Positions 50,919-60,621 of a DNA stretch of 64,000 bases are shown piece after piece. A program made the position numbers and the translations under genes. The stretch spans positions 62,001-126,000 of the forward strand of contig NZ_JACEZU010000015.1 in assembly GCF_014042355.1 (NCBI RefSeq). Direction: 5' to 3'. Below the pieces are notes generated by a model. That model saw nothing but the letters and a program-made list of their open reading frames with translations, made no database searches and had not been told where the DNA came from. Position 1 is the first letter of the stretch. Each line of letters starts with the position of its first letter. The DNA is from Rugamonas apoptosis (GTDB lineage: Bacteria > Pseudomonadota > Gammaproteobacteria > Burkholderiales > Burkholderiaceae_D).

Positions 50919-52372
50919 ATTTCATCACCATGAACCTGGTCACGATGATGTATCTGATCGCCTCGGTGTGCTTCATCCAGGCGCTCAAGGGACTGTCCTC
51001 GCCGGCCACGGCGCGCAAGGGTAATGTGTTCGGCATGTCGGGCATGGCGATCGCCGCCATCACCACGCTGGCGCTGATCCTCAAGCTCAAGGCCGAAGTG
51101 GAGCAGGGCGGCATGGGCTTCGCGCTGGTGGCGCTGGGCGTGGTGGTCGGCGGCGGCATCGGCGCCACGCTGGCCAAGAAGGTCGAGATGACCAAGATGC
51201 CGGAACTGGTCGCGGCGATGCACTCGCTGATCGGCCTGGCCGCCGTCTGTATCGCGGTGGCCGCCGTGTCGGAACCGCACGCCTTCGGCATCGCCGCCGT
51301 GGGCGAGGCGCTGCCGTTCGGTAACCGCATCGAACTGTTCATCGGCACCTTCGTGGGCGCCATCACCTTCTCCGGCTCCGTGATCGCGTTCGGCAAGCTG
51401 TCGGGCAAATACAAGTTCCGCCTGTTCCAGGGCGCGCCGGTGAGCTTCTCGGGCCAGCACATGCTGAACCTGATCCTGGCCATCGTGATGGTGGGCCTGG
51501 GCCTGGTGTTCGTCACCGCCGGCGGCACCGAGCCAGCCTGGATGCCGTTCGTGCTGATGACGGCCATCGCCTTCGTACTGGGTGTGCTGATCATCATCCC
51601 GATCGGCGGCGCCGACATGCCGGTGGTGGTGTCGATGCTGAACTCGTACTCGGGTTGGGCCGCGGCCGGTATCGGCTTCTCGCTCAATAACGCCATGCTG
51701 ATCATCGCCGGTTCGCTGGTCGGTTCCTCGGGCGCGATCCTGTCCTACATCATGTGCAAGGCCATGAACCGCTCGTTCTTCAACGTGATCCTGGGCGGCT
51801 TCGGCGGCGACGCGGCGGCCGCTGGCCCGGCCGGCGCGCAGGAACAGCGTCCCGTCAAGTCCGGCTCGGCCGACGACGCGGCCTTCATCATGTCGAATGC
51901 GGAAACCGTGATCATCGTGCCTGGCTACGGCCTGGCCGTGGCGCGCGCCCAGCACTCGCTGAAGGAACTGGTCGAGAAGCTGACCCACAAGGGCGTGACG
52001 GTGAAGTACGCGATCCACCCGGTGGCCGGCCGTATGCCAGGCCACATGAACGTGCTGCTGGCCGAGGCGGAAGTGCCGTACGACCAGGTGTTCGAGATGG
52101 AAGACATCAACGGCGAATTCGGCCAGACCGACGTGGTGCTGGTGCTGGGCGCGAACGACGTGGTCAACCCCGCCGCCAAGGATCCCAAGTCGCCGATCGC
52201 CGGCATGCCGATCCTGGAGGCGTACAAGGCCAAGAGCATCATCGTCAACAAGCGGTCCATGGCTTCCGGCTATGCGGGCCTGGACAATGACCTGTTCTAT
52301 CAGGCCAATACCATGATGGTGTTCGGCGATGCGAAGAAGGTCATCGAGGATATGGTGAAAGCGGTCGACTAA
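50915..52372 (+). CDS. pntB: NAD(P) transhydrogenase subunit beta
   Basis: 485 residues. About eight or nine membrane helices, then the NADP(H)-binding domain III with VIIVPGYGLAVARAQHSLKE, GADMPVVVSMLNSYSGWAAA and NKRSMASGYAGLDNDLFY. Last gene of the operon, followed by a strong terminator. Confidence 0.97.
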   Translation: MNFITMNLVTMMYLIASVCFIQALKGLSSPATARKGNVFGMSGMAIAAITTLALILKLKAEVEQGGMGFALVALGVVVGGGIGATLAKKVEMTKMPELVAAMHSLIGLAAVCIAVAAVSEPHAFGIAAVGEALPFGNRIELFIGTFVGAITFSGSVIAFGKLSGKYKFRLFQGAPVSFSGQHMLNLILAIVMVGLGLVFVTAGGTEPAWMPFVLMTAIAFVLGVLIIIPIGGADMPVVVSMLNSYSGWAAAGIGFSLNNAMLIIAGSLVGSSGAILSYIMCKAMNRSFFNVILGGFGGDAAAAGPAGAQEQRPVKSGSADDAAFIMSNAETVIIVPGYGLAVARAQHSLKELVEKLTHKGVTVKYAIHPVAGRMPGHMNVLLAEAEVPYDQVFEMEDINGEFGQTDVVLVLGANDVVNPAAKDPKSPIAGMPILEAYKAKSIIVNKRSMASGYAGLDNDLFYQANTMMVFGDAKKVIEDMVKAVD

Positions 52373-52389
52373 GCCGCGCCGCCGTTCCG

Positions 52390-52426
52390 AAAAGCCGCAC
52401 CAGCCTCACGGCGGTGCGGCTTTTTT
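52390..52426 (+). terminator. Intrinsic terminator of the pnt operon
   Basis: AAAAGCCGCACC (52390-52401) pairs with GGTGCGGCTTTT (52413-52424) and runs into six T, 18 bases after the pntB stop. Confidence 0.92.
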
Positions 52427-52548
52427 CTTGGCCGAAGTCCTGTGCCGCCGTGGCCCCAAGAAAATCGCGTGCCGTGGATCTTTTGAGAGCACCACATTTG
52501 TCCTATCTTTAGGCCCATTCCCATCAACCTAAAGTGCAAGGCAAACCC

Positions 52549-53070
52549 ATGACCGTCAGATTGAATTCGTTTCAACAAGCAATTGGCACCGCTCTGCCAG
52601 ATTGGCAAGGAGCACAACTTCCCGCGCTGGCAGTTCGGCCGCTCGCCGCCACCGACGAAGCGGCGTGGCGTGCGTTGTGGCGCGACTACCAGACGTTCTA
52701 CCACACCGCACTGAGCGAGGAAATGTTCGCGACGACATGGGCGCGGCTTCTCGATGCCGCCGAGCCGATGTTCGTGCTCGGCGCCTTCGATGATGCGGGT
52801 CGCTTGCTCGGTATCGTGCACGCGATCTATCATCGCTCATGCTGGACGGCCGGACCGTATTGTTATCTGCAAGACCTGTACACGGCGGACGACGCGCGTG
52901 GACGTGGTGTTGGCCGCGCGCTGATCGAGGCCGTCTACGCGCAAGCGCGCGACGCTGGCGCGAGCCGCGTGTACTGGCTCACCCACGAAACCAATACGAC
53001 TGCGCGCACGCTGTATGACCAGGTCGCGACGAACGCCGGATTCATCCAATATCGGAAGGATCTCGGTTGA
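52549..53070 (+). CDS. GNAT-family N-acetyltransferase
   Basis: 173 residues from ATG 52549 (AAGG seven bases upstream). The acetyl-CoA site is DARGRGVGRALIEAVYAQAR (R/QxxGxG/A), preceded by YLQDLYTADDARGRG, and THETNTTARTLYDQVA is a typical GNAT end. An upstream GTG at 52534 would add five residues. The acceptor is not known. Confidence 0.93.
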   Translation: MTVRLNSFQQAIGTALPDWQGAQLPALAVRPLAATDEAAWRALWRDYQTFYHTALSEEMFATTWARLLDAAEPMFVLGAFDDAGRLLGIVHAIYHRSCWTAGPYCYLQDLYTADDARGRGVGRALIEAVYAQARDAGASRVYWLTHETNTTARTLYDQVATNAGFIQYRKDLG

Positions 53071-53089
53071 AACAGATTCCGCGCTGGCT

Positions 53090-53416
53090 TCAGTGGCGTG
53101 CCGTGCCGCTATCAAAGTGCAGCATGTGCTCGACATGCACTTTGATCTGGCCGGTCAGGCCCGCGAACTCCTTGCGCAGCGCGCGCGCCGATTCGTCATC
53201 AATGCCCTCGACGACGATGCAATGCTCGTAACAGCCGCCACGGCGCACGATCACCCATTTCTCGATGCGCGCCTGGGCGCGTTTCAACGCCGATTCCACT
53301 TCGCCGGCGACAGGTTCATTTGTGCCCAGCAAGAGATGAAACGTATGCGTCATGCGGAATTGGCTGCGCCATGCGCTGGTATCGTTGGAGGGGGAGTGGG
53401 ACGTTTGCGTGCTCAT
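53090..53416 (-). CDS. Small hypothetical protein, possible ACT/ferredoxin-like fold
   Basis: 108 residues from ATG 53416, supported by GGAG five bases upstream. After a polar start comes an alternation of strand and helix (MTHTFHLLLG, EVESALKRAQARIEK, WVIVRRGGCYEHCIVVE, ESARALRKEFAGL, IKVHVEHMLHF) that suits a beta-alpha-beta-beta-alpha-beta sandwich. No function recognised. It converges with the GNAT gene. Confidence 0.6.
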   Translation of the reverse strand: MSTQTSHSPSNDTSAWRSQFRMTHTFHLLLGTNEPVAGEVESALKRAQARIEKWVIVRRGGCYEHCIVVEGIDDESARALRKEFAGLTGQIKVHVEHMLHFDSGTARH

Positions 53417-53765
53417 GGTGACTCCAGAAAGCTTGGCCCGATTCGGAGCAATCCATGTCGCGCCCGCTTCGTTGCCGTTAATAGGCCGCATCGCCGTAAA
53501 GGCTTCCACCTTGCCCGGGTAGGCAGGTTGGCGTCGGTTCAACCGACTCTTGATGCAAATTCGCTGATGACCAGACTTCGTTGCGGAAGTCCGATATACA
53601 GAACTTCAGTTCAATATAACGGAATTTCGGTTTGGGGGCAATAGGCCGCGGGCACGATGAACAAACCAATAACATTGCCATCGTTTTCGAGGCGCGATGT
53701 GGGAACCGGCCCCGCGATTGGCCCCACGGTTGGCCCTGCGTTTCGCTGTTTGCTACTGCTGTTAG
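53417..53765. other. 349-base gap with no recognised gene
   Basis: Between two minus-strand genes. It holds a 7-bp palindrome GTCGGTT-c-AACCGAC (53533-53547) and an AT-rich piece near 53600 (CAATATAACGGAAT), possibly the promoter zone of the small gene or a gene remnant. Nothing more can be supported. Confidence 0.35.
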
Positions 53766-54977
53766 CTAGCGCCGCCCGTACATCATCAGTTCCGCCAGCA
53801 CGCTGCGGGCGGGGCGGAACAGGTCGATGGCGGCCAGCGAGATGCCCAGCAGGGCTTGCGCCGGCGTGTCGTTGGCGAAGATGCGGGCCATGGTGTCCGT
53901 CAGGCGCATGGTCGTGCTGCGGTCGGCGTGGCGCTGGGCCGTGTAGCGCGCCAGGTTGTCCGGCGTGGCGGCCGGCGCCAGCAGGTGCGCCAGCACGGCC
54001 ACGTCGCGCAGGCCCAGATTGAGCCCCTGGCCCGCCACCGGGTGCATGGTCTGGGCCGCGTTGCCGATGGCGACTGAGCGCGCCGTGCTGCGCGCGTCCG
54101 CGTTCAATCCCAGCGGGAAGCCCAGGCGCGGGGTGGCGGCCACGAATTTGCCGAGCCGATCGCCGAAGGCTGCGCCCAGTTGTGCCAGGAAGGTGGCGTC
54201 GTCCAGTGCCAGCAGCGCTTGCGCCTGGTCGGGGCGCGCGCACCACACGAGCGAATATTCGGCCTGGCCATCGCGGCTGTCCTGCGGCAGCAGTGCCAGC
54301 GGACCCTGTTCCGTGAAGCGCTCGTAGGCGCGGTGGGCGATGGGCGCGCTGGTGCGCACCTGGGCGATGATGGCCGTCTGCTCGTAATCGCGCCGCACGG
54401 ATTTGCTTTCCTGGTCGCTGAACAGGCCACCCTCGGCCTGCACCATGATGGCGGCGCTCAGGGTGCGCGCGTCCTGCTCGCCTTCGTGCAGGATGTGCAG
54501 GTCGATGCGGTCCTCGTGTTCCACGCTGCCCGTCACGCGCGCGGGGCGCAGCGTGCGGATACCGGCCCGTTCGCACACGGCCCCCAGCACCGTCACCAGA
54601 TCGCCATAGCGCGTCACGTAGCCCAGCGCGGGCACGCCGTGTTCTTCGCGGTCGATCAGGCTGCGGCCGAACTGGCCCCGGCGCGATACGTGGATCTGGT
54701 GAATCGGGGTGCCGATCACGGGCCATGCGCCGGTTTGCTCCAGGATCTGGCGGCTGCCGTAGGACAGGGCCAGCGAGCGCGGATCGTTGCTGGCCTGGGC
54801 CAATGTCTTGGCGTCGATCAGGCCGATGCGCTGCGGCGCCATGCCGCGCTTGACCAGCAATGCGGCCAGTGCCATGCCGGCCGGGCCAGCGCCGCAGATG
54901 GCGATGTCGAGATCGGTGGTGGGGGCTGCGGTGGTCGCGCTGGTCGCGGGATGGAGTGTGGCGATGCTTGGATTCAT
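53766..54977 (-). CDS. ubiH: FAD-dependent ubiquinone-biosynthesis hydroxylase (UbiH/UbiF/VisC family)
   Basis: 403 residues. FAD fold: DIAICGAGPAGMALAALLVK at the start and IGNAAQTMHPVAGQGLNLGL for the flavin phosphate; the middle block is VQAEGGLFSDQES instead of the common VVAADG. It would hydroxylate the quinone ring in ubiquinone synthesis. Last gene of the amgK-murU-pepP-ubiH block, 54 bases after pepP. Which ring position it acts on is not decidable from sequence. Confidence 0.9.
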   Translation of the reverse strand: MNPSIATLHPATSATTAAPTTDLDIAICGAGPAGMALAALLVKRGMAPQRIGLIDAKTLAQASNDPRSLALSYGSRQILEQTGAWPVIGTPIHQIHVSRRGQFGRSLIDREEHGVPALGYVTRYGDLVTVLGAVCERAGIRTLRPARVTGSVEHEDRIDLHILHEGEQDARTLSAAIMVQAEGGLFSDQESKSVRRDYEQTAIIAQVRTSAPIAHRAYERFTEQGPLALLPQDSRDGQAEYSLVWCARPDQAQALLALDDATFLAQLGAAFGDRLGKFVAATPRLGFPLGLNADARSTARSVAIGNAAQTMHPVAGQGLNLGLRDVAVLAHLLAPAATPDNLARYTAQRHADRSTTMRLTDTMARIFANDTPAQALLGISLAAIDLFRPARSVLAELMMYGRR

Positions 54978-55031
54978 GGTGCCTGTGTTGGTGCCTGTGT
55001 TGGTGCGTCGTTGGTGCCTGTTGGGTGCCGG

Positions 55032-56378
55032 TTAGGGGGCCTGTTGCATCAGGTGTTCGATATCGGCCACCGATTTAGGGGCGGCGGCGCTGATGATGGT
55101 ATGGCCGGTCGGGGTGACGATCACGTCATCCTCGATGCGGATGCCGGTATTCCAGAACTGTTCCGGCACGCCCTCGGCGGGACGCACGTAGATGCCCGGT
55201 TCCACTGTCAGCACCATGCCCGCCTGTAGTGGGCGCGAGGGTTTGTCCGGCGCGCCCACGTCGCGGTATTGGCCCACGTCGTGCACGTCCATGCCCAGCC
55301 AGTGGCCGGTGCCGTGCATGTAGAACGGCAGGTAGCTCTTGTTGGCGATCACGTCGGCCACGCCGCCGGTCTTGTTCTGGTCCAGCAGGCCCAGGTCCAG
55401 CATGCCCTGCGCCAGCACTTGCAGCGCGGCGTCGTGAATGGCCGTGTAGCGGTGGCCCGGCTTGATGGCGTGCAGCGCGGCCGCCTGCGCCGCCAGTACC
55501 AGTTCGTACAAGGCCCGCTGCGGCGCCGTAAAGCGGCCGTTGACGGGATAGGTGCGGGTGATGTCGGAGGCGTAGCCATCGAGCTCGCAGCCGGCGTCGA
55601 TCAGCAGCAGGTCGCCGTCGTGGCAGGGCGCGTTGTTGGCGCTGTAGTGCAGTACACAGGAATTGGCGCCGCTGGCCACGATGGAGCTGTAGGCCGGATG
55701 CTGGGCGCCGCTACGGCGGAATTCGTACAGCAGTTCCGCTTCGATTTCGTATTCATGCATGCCAGGGCGGGTGGCGCGCATGGCGCGCGCGTGGGCGCGG
55801 CCGGAGATGGCGGCGGCGCGGCGCATGATGGCCAGTTCGCCGTCGTCCTTGAGCAGGCGCATCTCGTCCAGCAGCGGCAGCAAGTCGTGGGCGGCGGCGG
55901 GCGCCGTCACGCCCAGGCGGGCCTGGCGCCGCACGGCGGCCAGCCAGCGCCGCACGCGCGCGTCCAGTTCGGCATCGTTGCCCAGCGCGTAGTACAGGGC
56001 CGGGGCGTTGGCCAGCAGTTGTTCCATCTGCGCGTCCAGCGCGTCAATCGGGAAGGTGGCGTCGAAGCCGAACGCGGTCAGCGCCGCTTCCGGACCGTGG
56101 CGGAAGCCGTCCCAGATTTCCCGTTCCGCGTTCTTCTCGCGGCAGAACAGGATGGAGCGGGCCGGCGCGTCGCCGCGCGCGGCCACCAGTACCACCACGC
56201 TCTCCGGTTCCGTGAAGCCGCTCAGGTAGTAGAAATAGCTGTCGTGGCGGTAGGGATAATCGCTGTCGGCGTTGCGTGCCACTTCCTGCGCCGTGGGCAG
56301 CACGGCCACGGCGCCGGGCGCCATTTCCGCCATTTGCGCCAGCAGGCGGGCGCGCCGCGCGGCGCAGGCGCTGGTCAC
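55032..56378 (-). CDS. pepP: Xaa-Pro aminopeptidase (aminopeptidase P)
   Basis: 448 residues from a GTG start at 56378, which overlaps the murU stop (GTGA) and has GGAG about eight bases upstream. The pita-bread metal site is visible: Asp in LLIDAGCELDGYASDITRTY (two Asp), His in MHGTGHWLGMDVHDVG, Glu in TVEPGIYV and Glu in NTGIRIEDDVIV. It removes N-terminal residues before Pro. Length fits PepP (about 440). Confidence 0.95.
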   Translation of the reverse strand: MTSACAARRARLLAQMAEMAPGAVAVLPTAQEVARNADSDYPYRHDSYFYYLSGFTEPESVVVLVAARGDAPARSILFCREKNAEREIWDGFRHGPEAALTAFGFDATFPIDALDAQMEQLLANAPALYYALGNDAELDARVRRWLAAVRRQARLGVTAPAAAHDLLPLLDEMRLLKDDGELAIMRRAAAISGRAHARAMRATRPGMHEYEIEAELLYEFRRSGAQHPAYSSIVASGANSCVLHYSANNAPCHDGDLLLIDAGCELDGYASDITRTYPVNGRFTAPQRALYELVLAAQAAALHAIKPGHRYTAIHDAALQVLAQGMLDLGLLDQNKTGGVADVIANKSYLPFYMHGTGHWLGMDVHDVGQYRDVGAPDKPSRPLQAGMVLTVEPGIYVRPAEGVPEQFWNTGIRIEDDVIVTPTGHTIISAAAPKSVADIEHLMQQAP

Positions 56379-57094
56379 TTGGCCGCTCCGTTGCGTACGG
56401 GGGTGTTCAGCGCTTCCAGCTGGGCGATGGTGCCCACGTTGTGCCATTCGCCTTCGTACACTTCGCCGCCCACCTGGCCCCGCTCGATGTATTGGCGCAG
56501 CAGTGGACCCAGCTTGGCGTGGCTGCCCGCTTCGATGCCGTCGAAGATCTCGGGCCGGTAGACGCCGATATTGCCGAAGGTCCAGCGCGGATCGCCATCG
56601 TTGGTGACCGAGTACATGGTCAGGCCGAAGTCGCCCTCGGGGTGGAATGGCGGGTTCTTGACCAGGTACAGCCAGGCCACGTCGCGCTTGTCGGCCGGAT
56701 AGGGGTTGCCCCACATGTCGGCGTCGTGCAGCACGTCCTTGACTTCTTCAAAATCGAAGTAGGGGCAGTAGATGTCGCCCGAGATGGCCAGGAATGGTTG
56801 ATCGCCCAGCAGGTGGCGGGCGGCGGCCACGCCGCCGGCCGTCTCCAGTGCCGTGGCTTCGGGCGAGTAGGCGATGCGGGCGCCGTACTGGCTGCCGTCG
56901 CCCAGCGTCTGTTCGATCTGGTCGCCCAGGTGGGCGTGGTTGATGACGATGTCGGTGATGCCGGCGCGCACCAGGTTGAGGATGTGCCAGACGATCAGCG
57001 GCCGGCCGCGCACGGTCAGCAGCGGCTTGGGGCAGGTGTCGGTCAGGGGGCGCATCCGCTCGCCGCGGCCGGCGGCGAAGATCATGGCTTTCAT
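56375..57094 (-). CDS. murU: N-acetylmuramate 1-phosphate uridylyltransferase (MurU)
   Basis: 239 residues. Nucleotidyltransferase fold with AAGRGERMRPLTDTCPKPLL (uridine binding), VINHAHLGDQI, ISGDIYCPYFDFEEV and EWHNVGT. In the recycling pathway it makes UDP-MurNAc from MurNAc-1-phosphate, bypassing MurA. Between amgK and pepP, as in many Burkholderiales and pseudomonads. The GTGA overlap couples it to pepP. Confidence 0.93.
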   Translation of the reverse strand: MKAMIFAAGRGERMRPLTDTCPKPLLTVRGRPLIVWHILNLVRAGITDIVINHAHLGDQIEQTLGDGSQYGARIAYSPEATALETAGGVAAARHLLGDQPFLAISGDIYCPYFDFEEVKDVLHDADMWGNPYPADKRDVAWLYLVKNPPFHPEGDFGLTMYSVTNDGDPRWTFGNIGVYRPEIFDGIEAGSHAKLGPLLRQYIERGQVGGEVYEGEWHNVGTIAQLEALNTPVRNGAAK

Positions 57095-57155
57095 GGAGGG
57101 CTTTCGTGGCTGGGCGGGCGCCGGCGTGGCCGGCCTCCGCCGTCAGCGTATCAAC

Positions 57156-58223
57156 TTAGAAGGTGTAGCCGACCTGCGGCTGCTTGTTTTCCAGCGTGTC
57201 GAGCAGACGCACCAGGGGCTTGAGGTCCTTGTAGCGGTTGGCCGTCTTGCGCACGTAATCCATCACGGTGGGCAGGTCGGCCAGGTAACCGGCCTTGCCG
57301 TCGCGGTAGTTCAGGCGGCAGAACAGGCCCAGGATCTTCAGGTGGCGCTGCAGGCCCATGTACTCGAAGTCCTTGTAGAAAGCGTCGATATCCTTGTTGA
57401 CGGGCAGGCCCACGGCCTTGGCGTGCTGCCAGTAGCGGATCGCCCAGTCCAGCACCAGTTCCTCGTCCCACTGCACGTAGGCGTCGCGCAGCAGCGAGGC
57501 CACGTCGTAGGTGATGGGGCCGTACACGGCGTCCTGGAAGTCGAGGATGCCGGGGTTGCCCGCGTCGATGCGCATCAGGTTGCGCGAATGATAGTCGCGG
57601 TGCATGAACACCTGCTGCTGGGCCAATGCACGGGCCAGGATGGCGTCGAACACTTTCTGCAGTTCGGCCGCCTGGGCTTCCGTCAGCGTGGCGCCCAGGT
57701 GCTTGCCGATGTACCACTCGGGGAACAGATTCATCTCGCGCAGCATGAAGGCGCGGTCGAATTCCGGCAGCACGCCGGGCTGGCTGCTTTGCTGGATCTT
57801 GACCAGGGCTTCCAGCGCTTCCGCGTACAGGGTGGAAGCATTGTCGTGATCCAGTTCGCTCAGGTAGGTGGCGTTGCCCAGGTCCGACAGCAGCAGCAAG
57901 CCCCGTTCCGCGTCCTGTGCCACGATGGCCGGCACCGACACCCCGGCTTCGGCCAGCAAGCCTTGCACCTTGATAAAGGCCGGCACGTTCTCGCGCTCGG
58001 GCGGGGCATCCATCACGATCAGGGTGGCGCCGTGCGCGCCCTGCCGGGCCGGCAGCACGTCGACCCGGAAGTAGCGACGGAAGCTGGCGTCGGCCGAGGC
58101 GGGGCGCACCGTGTCCACCCGCACCAGGTCGAGGGGGGCGAGCCACTCCTTGAGCATGGCCAGGCGCGCGTCGGCGGCGGGGGAGGGGGTGGAATCGGAT
58201 GATTGATTTGATAATAAAGACAT
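57156..58223 (-). CDS. amgK: N-acetylmuramate/N-acetylglucosamine kinase AmgK
   Basis: 355 residues from ATG 58223; a start at 58280 would lengthen it by 19 residues. Aminoglycoside-phosphotransferase fold: VFMHRDYHSRNLMRI (catalytic HRD..N) and ILDFQDAVYGPITYDVASL (metal-binding DFQ). It phosphorylates MurNAc at C1 for MurU, 61 bases downstream. The SD is weak. Confidence 0.9.
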   Translation of the reverse strand: MSLLSNQSSDSTPSPAADARLAMLKEWLAPLDLVRVDTVRPASADASFRRYFRVDVLPARQGAHGATLIVMDAPPERENVPAFIKVQGLLAEAGVSVPAIVAQDAERGLLLLSDLGNATYLSELDHDNASTLYAEALEALVKIQQSSQPGVLPEFDRAFMLREMNLFPEWYIGKHLGATLTEAQAAELQKVFDAILARALAQQQVFMHRDYHSRNLMRIDAGNPGILDFQDAVYGPITYDVASLLRDAYVQWDEELVLDWAIRYWQHAKAVGLPVNKDIDAFYKDFEYMGLQRHLKILGLFCRLNYRDGKAGYLADLPTVMDYVRKTANRYKDLKPLVRLLDTLENKQPQVGYTF

Positions 58224-58263
58224 GAAGCGGACGGTGGAAACCGGTAATAGCTGAAGATTCCCA

Positions 58264-58269
58264 TATAAT
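58264..58269 (+). promoter_or_regulatory. Candidate -10 box of the lptD operon
   Basis: Perfect TATAAT in the 98-base gap between the divergent amgK and lptD starts, about 53 bases before lptD. No convincing -35 was found at 17 bp (CCGGTA). Confidence 0.5.
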
Positions 58270-58321
58270 AAGGGATTCATTTCAAAAAATCGCCTGTCAT
58301 GGTGTTTAGTCGCTACCTTTC

Positions 58322-60565
58322 ATGAGCTGGTTCCTGGCCCCTTACCCCTCGCAACGCTGGGCATATGCCTTGTCCGCCCTCGTCACCGTGGCGGCGTTGC
58401 CGGTCCACGCCCTGGCCCAGACCCAGGTCCCGGCCAAACCGCGGCCACCCCGGGTGGACGACCCGAACGCCCCCACCACCATCCAGGCCGAGGACATCAG
58501 CGGCCGCCCCGAACGCGAGCTGAACCTGGCACGCGACGTGGAACTGGTCAAGGGCAAGACGCGCGTCAAGGCCGACACGGCCTGCTACCGCCAGGTGGAG
58601 GACGAGGTGGAAGCGGAGGGCCATGTGCGTATCTGGCGCTTTGGCGACTATTTCACGGGCGATGAACTGAAACTCAATCTGGACACGGGCGTGGGCTATA
58701 TGCAGCACCCCACCTACCAGATGGAATTGAATCATGCCCAAGGCAAGGCGCAGCGCGTCAACTTCCTCAACGAGGATGAGGCGCTGGTGATCGACGGCAC
58801 CTACAGCACCTGCCAGGGGCCGAACCCTGACTGGTATTTGAAGGCCAGCCGCCTCAATCTCGATTCCGGGCGCGACGTGGGCACGGCCGGCCAGACCATC
58901 GTCTATTTCAAGGACGTGCCCATCCTCGGCACGCCGGCCCTGTCGTTCTCGCTGTCGGGCGCGCGCCGCTCCGGCTGGCTGCCGCCCATGCCCGGTTTCG
59001 GCTCCAAGGGCGCGGCCGAACTGACGGTGCCGTACTACGTCAACATCGCGCCCAACCGCGACTTGACGCTGTACCCGAAAATCATTCCGCGGCGCGGCTT
59101 CCAGCTGGGCGCCAACGGCCGTTACATCGGCGAGACGGAGGCCGGCACCTACCGCGGCGAGACTTATCTGGAGCTGCTGCCGCACGATAAGCAGACCCAG
59201 ACCGACCGCTGGACCATCAAGTCCACCCATGAACAGGACCTGGCCAAGGATTGGTCCTACGGCTGGAGCGTGCGCGCCGCCTCGGACGACAACTACCCGA
59301 ACGATTTTTCCAAGACGGTGGCCGGCAGCGCCGAGCGCCAGCTGCTGCGCGAGCTGCGCAGCGACTACCATGGCGAATACTGGCGCCTGACGGCCCGCGT
59401 CCAGAAATACCAGGTGCTGCAGGATCCCGATTCCATCACGGACCCGAGTCTGTTCGTGTCGCGCCCGTATGACCGGCTGCCGTCGCTGAATTTCCACGCG
59501 GGCCGCTACGACGTGGCCGGCTTCGACTGGGAGTTCGACAGCGAACTGACGCGCTTCTGGCATCCGACGGAATTGCGCGGCACGCGGCTGGTGGCCATTC
59601 CGCAGATCAGCTATCCCATCATCGGGCCCAGCTTCTTCGTCACGCCCAAGCTGATGCTCAACGCCAGCACGTATCAGCTGGACGCGCACGATACCGACCC
59701 GGCCCGCGACCTGTCGCGCAGTGTGCCCACCTTCTCGCTCGATTCGGGCCTGGTGTTCGAGCGCGAGGCCAAGCTGTTCGGCCGCGCCACCACGCAAACG
59801 CTGGAGCCGCGCCTGTTCTACGTGAACACGCCGTACCGCGACCAGTCGGCCCTGCCTACCTTTGACACGGCCGCCGCCACCTTCAACTTCAGCCAGCTGT
59901 TCAGCGAGAACCGCTTCATTGGTTCGGACCGTATCGGCGACGCCAACCAGCTGACGGCCGCGCTGGTGTCGCGCTTCCTGGAATCGTCCGGCGCCGAGCG
60001 CTTGCGCCTGGCGTTCGGCCAGCGCTTCTATTTCCGCGACCAGAAGGTGCAGCTGGACGCTTCCACCCCCAGCAACGACAGCCGCTCCGACATGCTGCTG
60101 GCGGCCAGCGGCCGGATTTCCGACACCTGGGGTTTCGACAGCGCCGTGCAGTACAACCCCAGCCAGCACCAGACCGTCAGTTCCAACTACGCCATCCAGT
60201 GGCAGCCGGGCCAGAAGAAGGTGCTCAACCTGGGCTACCGCTACCTGCGCGACAGCTTCAAGAATGCCGACCTGTCGAGCCAGTGGCCGGTGTCGCAGCG
60301 CTGGTATGGCGTGGGCCGGGTCAGCTACTCGCTGCTCAACAAGAAGGTGCTGGAATCGCTGGTGGGACTGGAATACAACGGCGACTGCTGGGTGTTCCGC
60401 ATGGGCGCCCAACGTTTCGTGACGACCGCCAAAAACGTCTCCACCCCCATCTTCTTCCAGCTGGAACTGAATGGCCTGTCCAAGCTGGGCGTGGGCAATC
60501 CGCTGGAAGCGATGAAGAACAGCATCCCCGGCTACCAGCGTTTGAATGAGGGCTTTGGCCGCTAA
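58322..60565 (+). CDS. lptD: LPS-assembly protein LptD
   Basis: 747 residues. Signal peptide (residues about 13-33, ending ALAQ), periplasmic OstA domain (TTIQAEDISGRPERELNLAR to the DGTYSTCQGPNPDWYL block), then a large beta-barrel ending ..RLNEGFGR. It inserts LPS in the outer leaflet. Cys are found in DTACYR, STCQGP and GDCWVF; the last is a single Cys where E. coli has a CC pair, so the disulfide set may be smaller. First gene of lptD-surA-pdxA-rsmA. Confidence 0.95.
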   Translation: MSWFLAPYPSQRWAYALSALVTVAALPVHALAQTQVPAKPRPPRVDDPNAPTTIQAEDISGRPERELNLARDVELVKGKTRVKADTACYRQVEDEVEAEGHVRIWRFGDYFTGDELKLNLDTGVGYMQHPTYQMELNHAQGKAQRVNFLNEDEALVIDGTYSTCQGPNPDWYLKASRLNLDSGRDVGTAGQTIVYFKDVPILGTPALSFSLSGARRSGWLPPMPGFGSKGAAELTVPYYVNIAPNRDLTLYPKIIPRRGFQLGANGRYIGETEAGTYRGETYLELLPHDKQTQTDRWTIKSTHEQDLAKDWSYGWSVRAASDDNYPNDFSKTVAGSAERQLLRELRSDYHGEYWRLTARVQKYQVLQDPDSITDPSLFVSRPYDRLPSLNFHAGRYDVAGFDWEFDSELTRFWHPTELRGTRLVAIPQISYPIIGPSFFVTPKLMLNASTYQLDAHDTDPARDLSRSVPTFSLDSGLVFEREAKLFGRATTQTLEPRLFYVNTPYRDQSALPTFDTAAATFNFSQLFSENRFIGSDRIGDANQLTAALVSRFLESSGAERLRLAFGQRFYFRDQKVQLDASTPSNDSRSDMLLAASGRISDTWGFDSAVQYNPSQHQTVSSNYAIQWQPGQKKVLNLGYRYLRDSFKNADLSSQWPVSQRWYGVGRVSYSLLNKKVLESLVGLEYNGDCWVFRMGAQRFVTTAKNVSTPIFFQLELNGLSKLGVGNPLEAMKNSIPGYQRLNEGFGR

Positions 60566-60621
60566 GCGTGTGGCCCGCCCGTTTACATTTTTTTACCCCT
60601 GACACATGAGCGTTCTCCATT

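Noticed and set aside
53533..53547. GTCGGTTCAACCGAC as a tRNA T-arm or att site
   Set aside because: The loop has five bases instead of seven, and no acceptor stem, anticodon arm or CCA lies around it.
58313..60412. Minus-strand open frame of 699 codons
   Set aside because: Exact antisense of lptD, without motifs, signal or SD.
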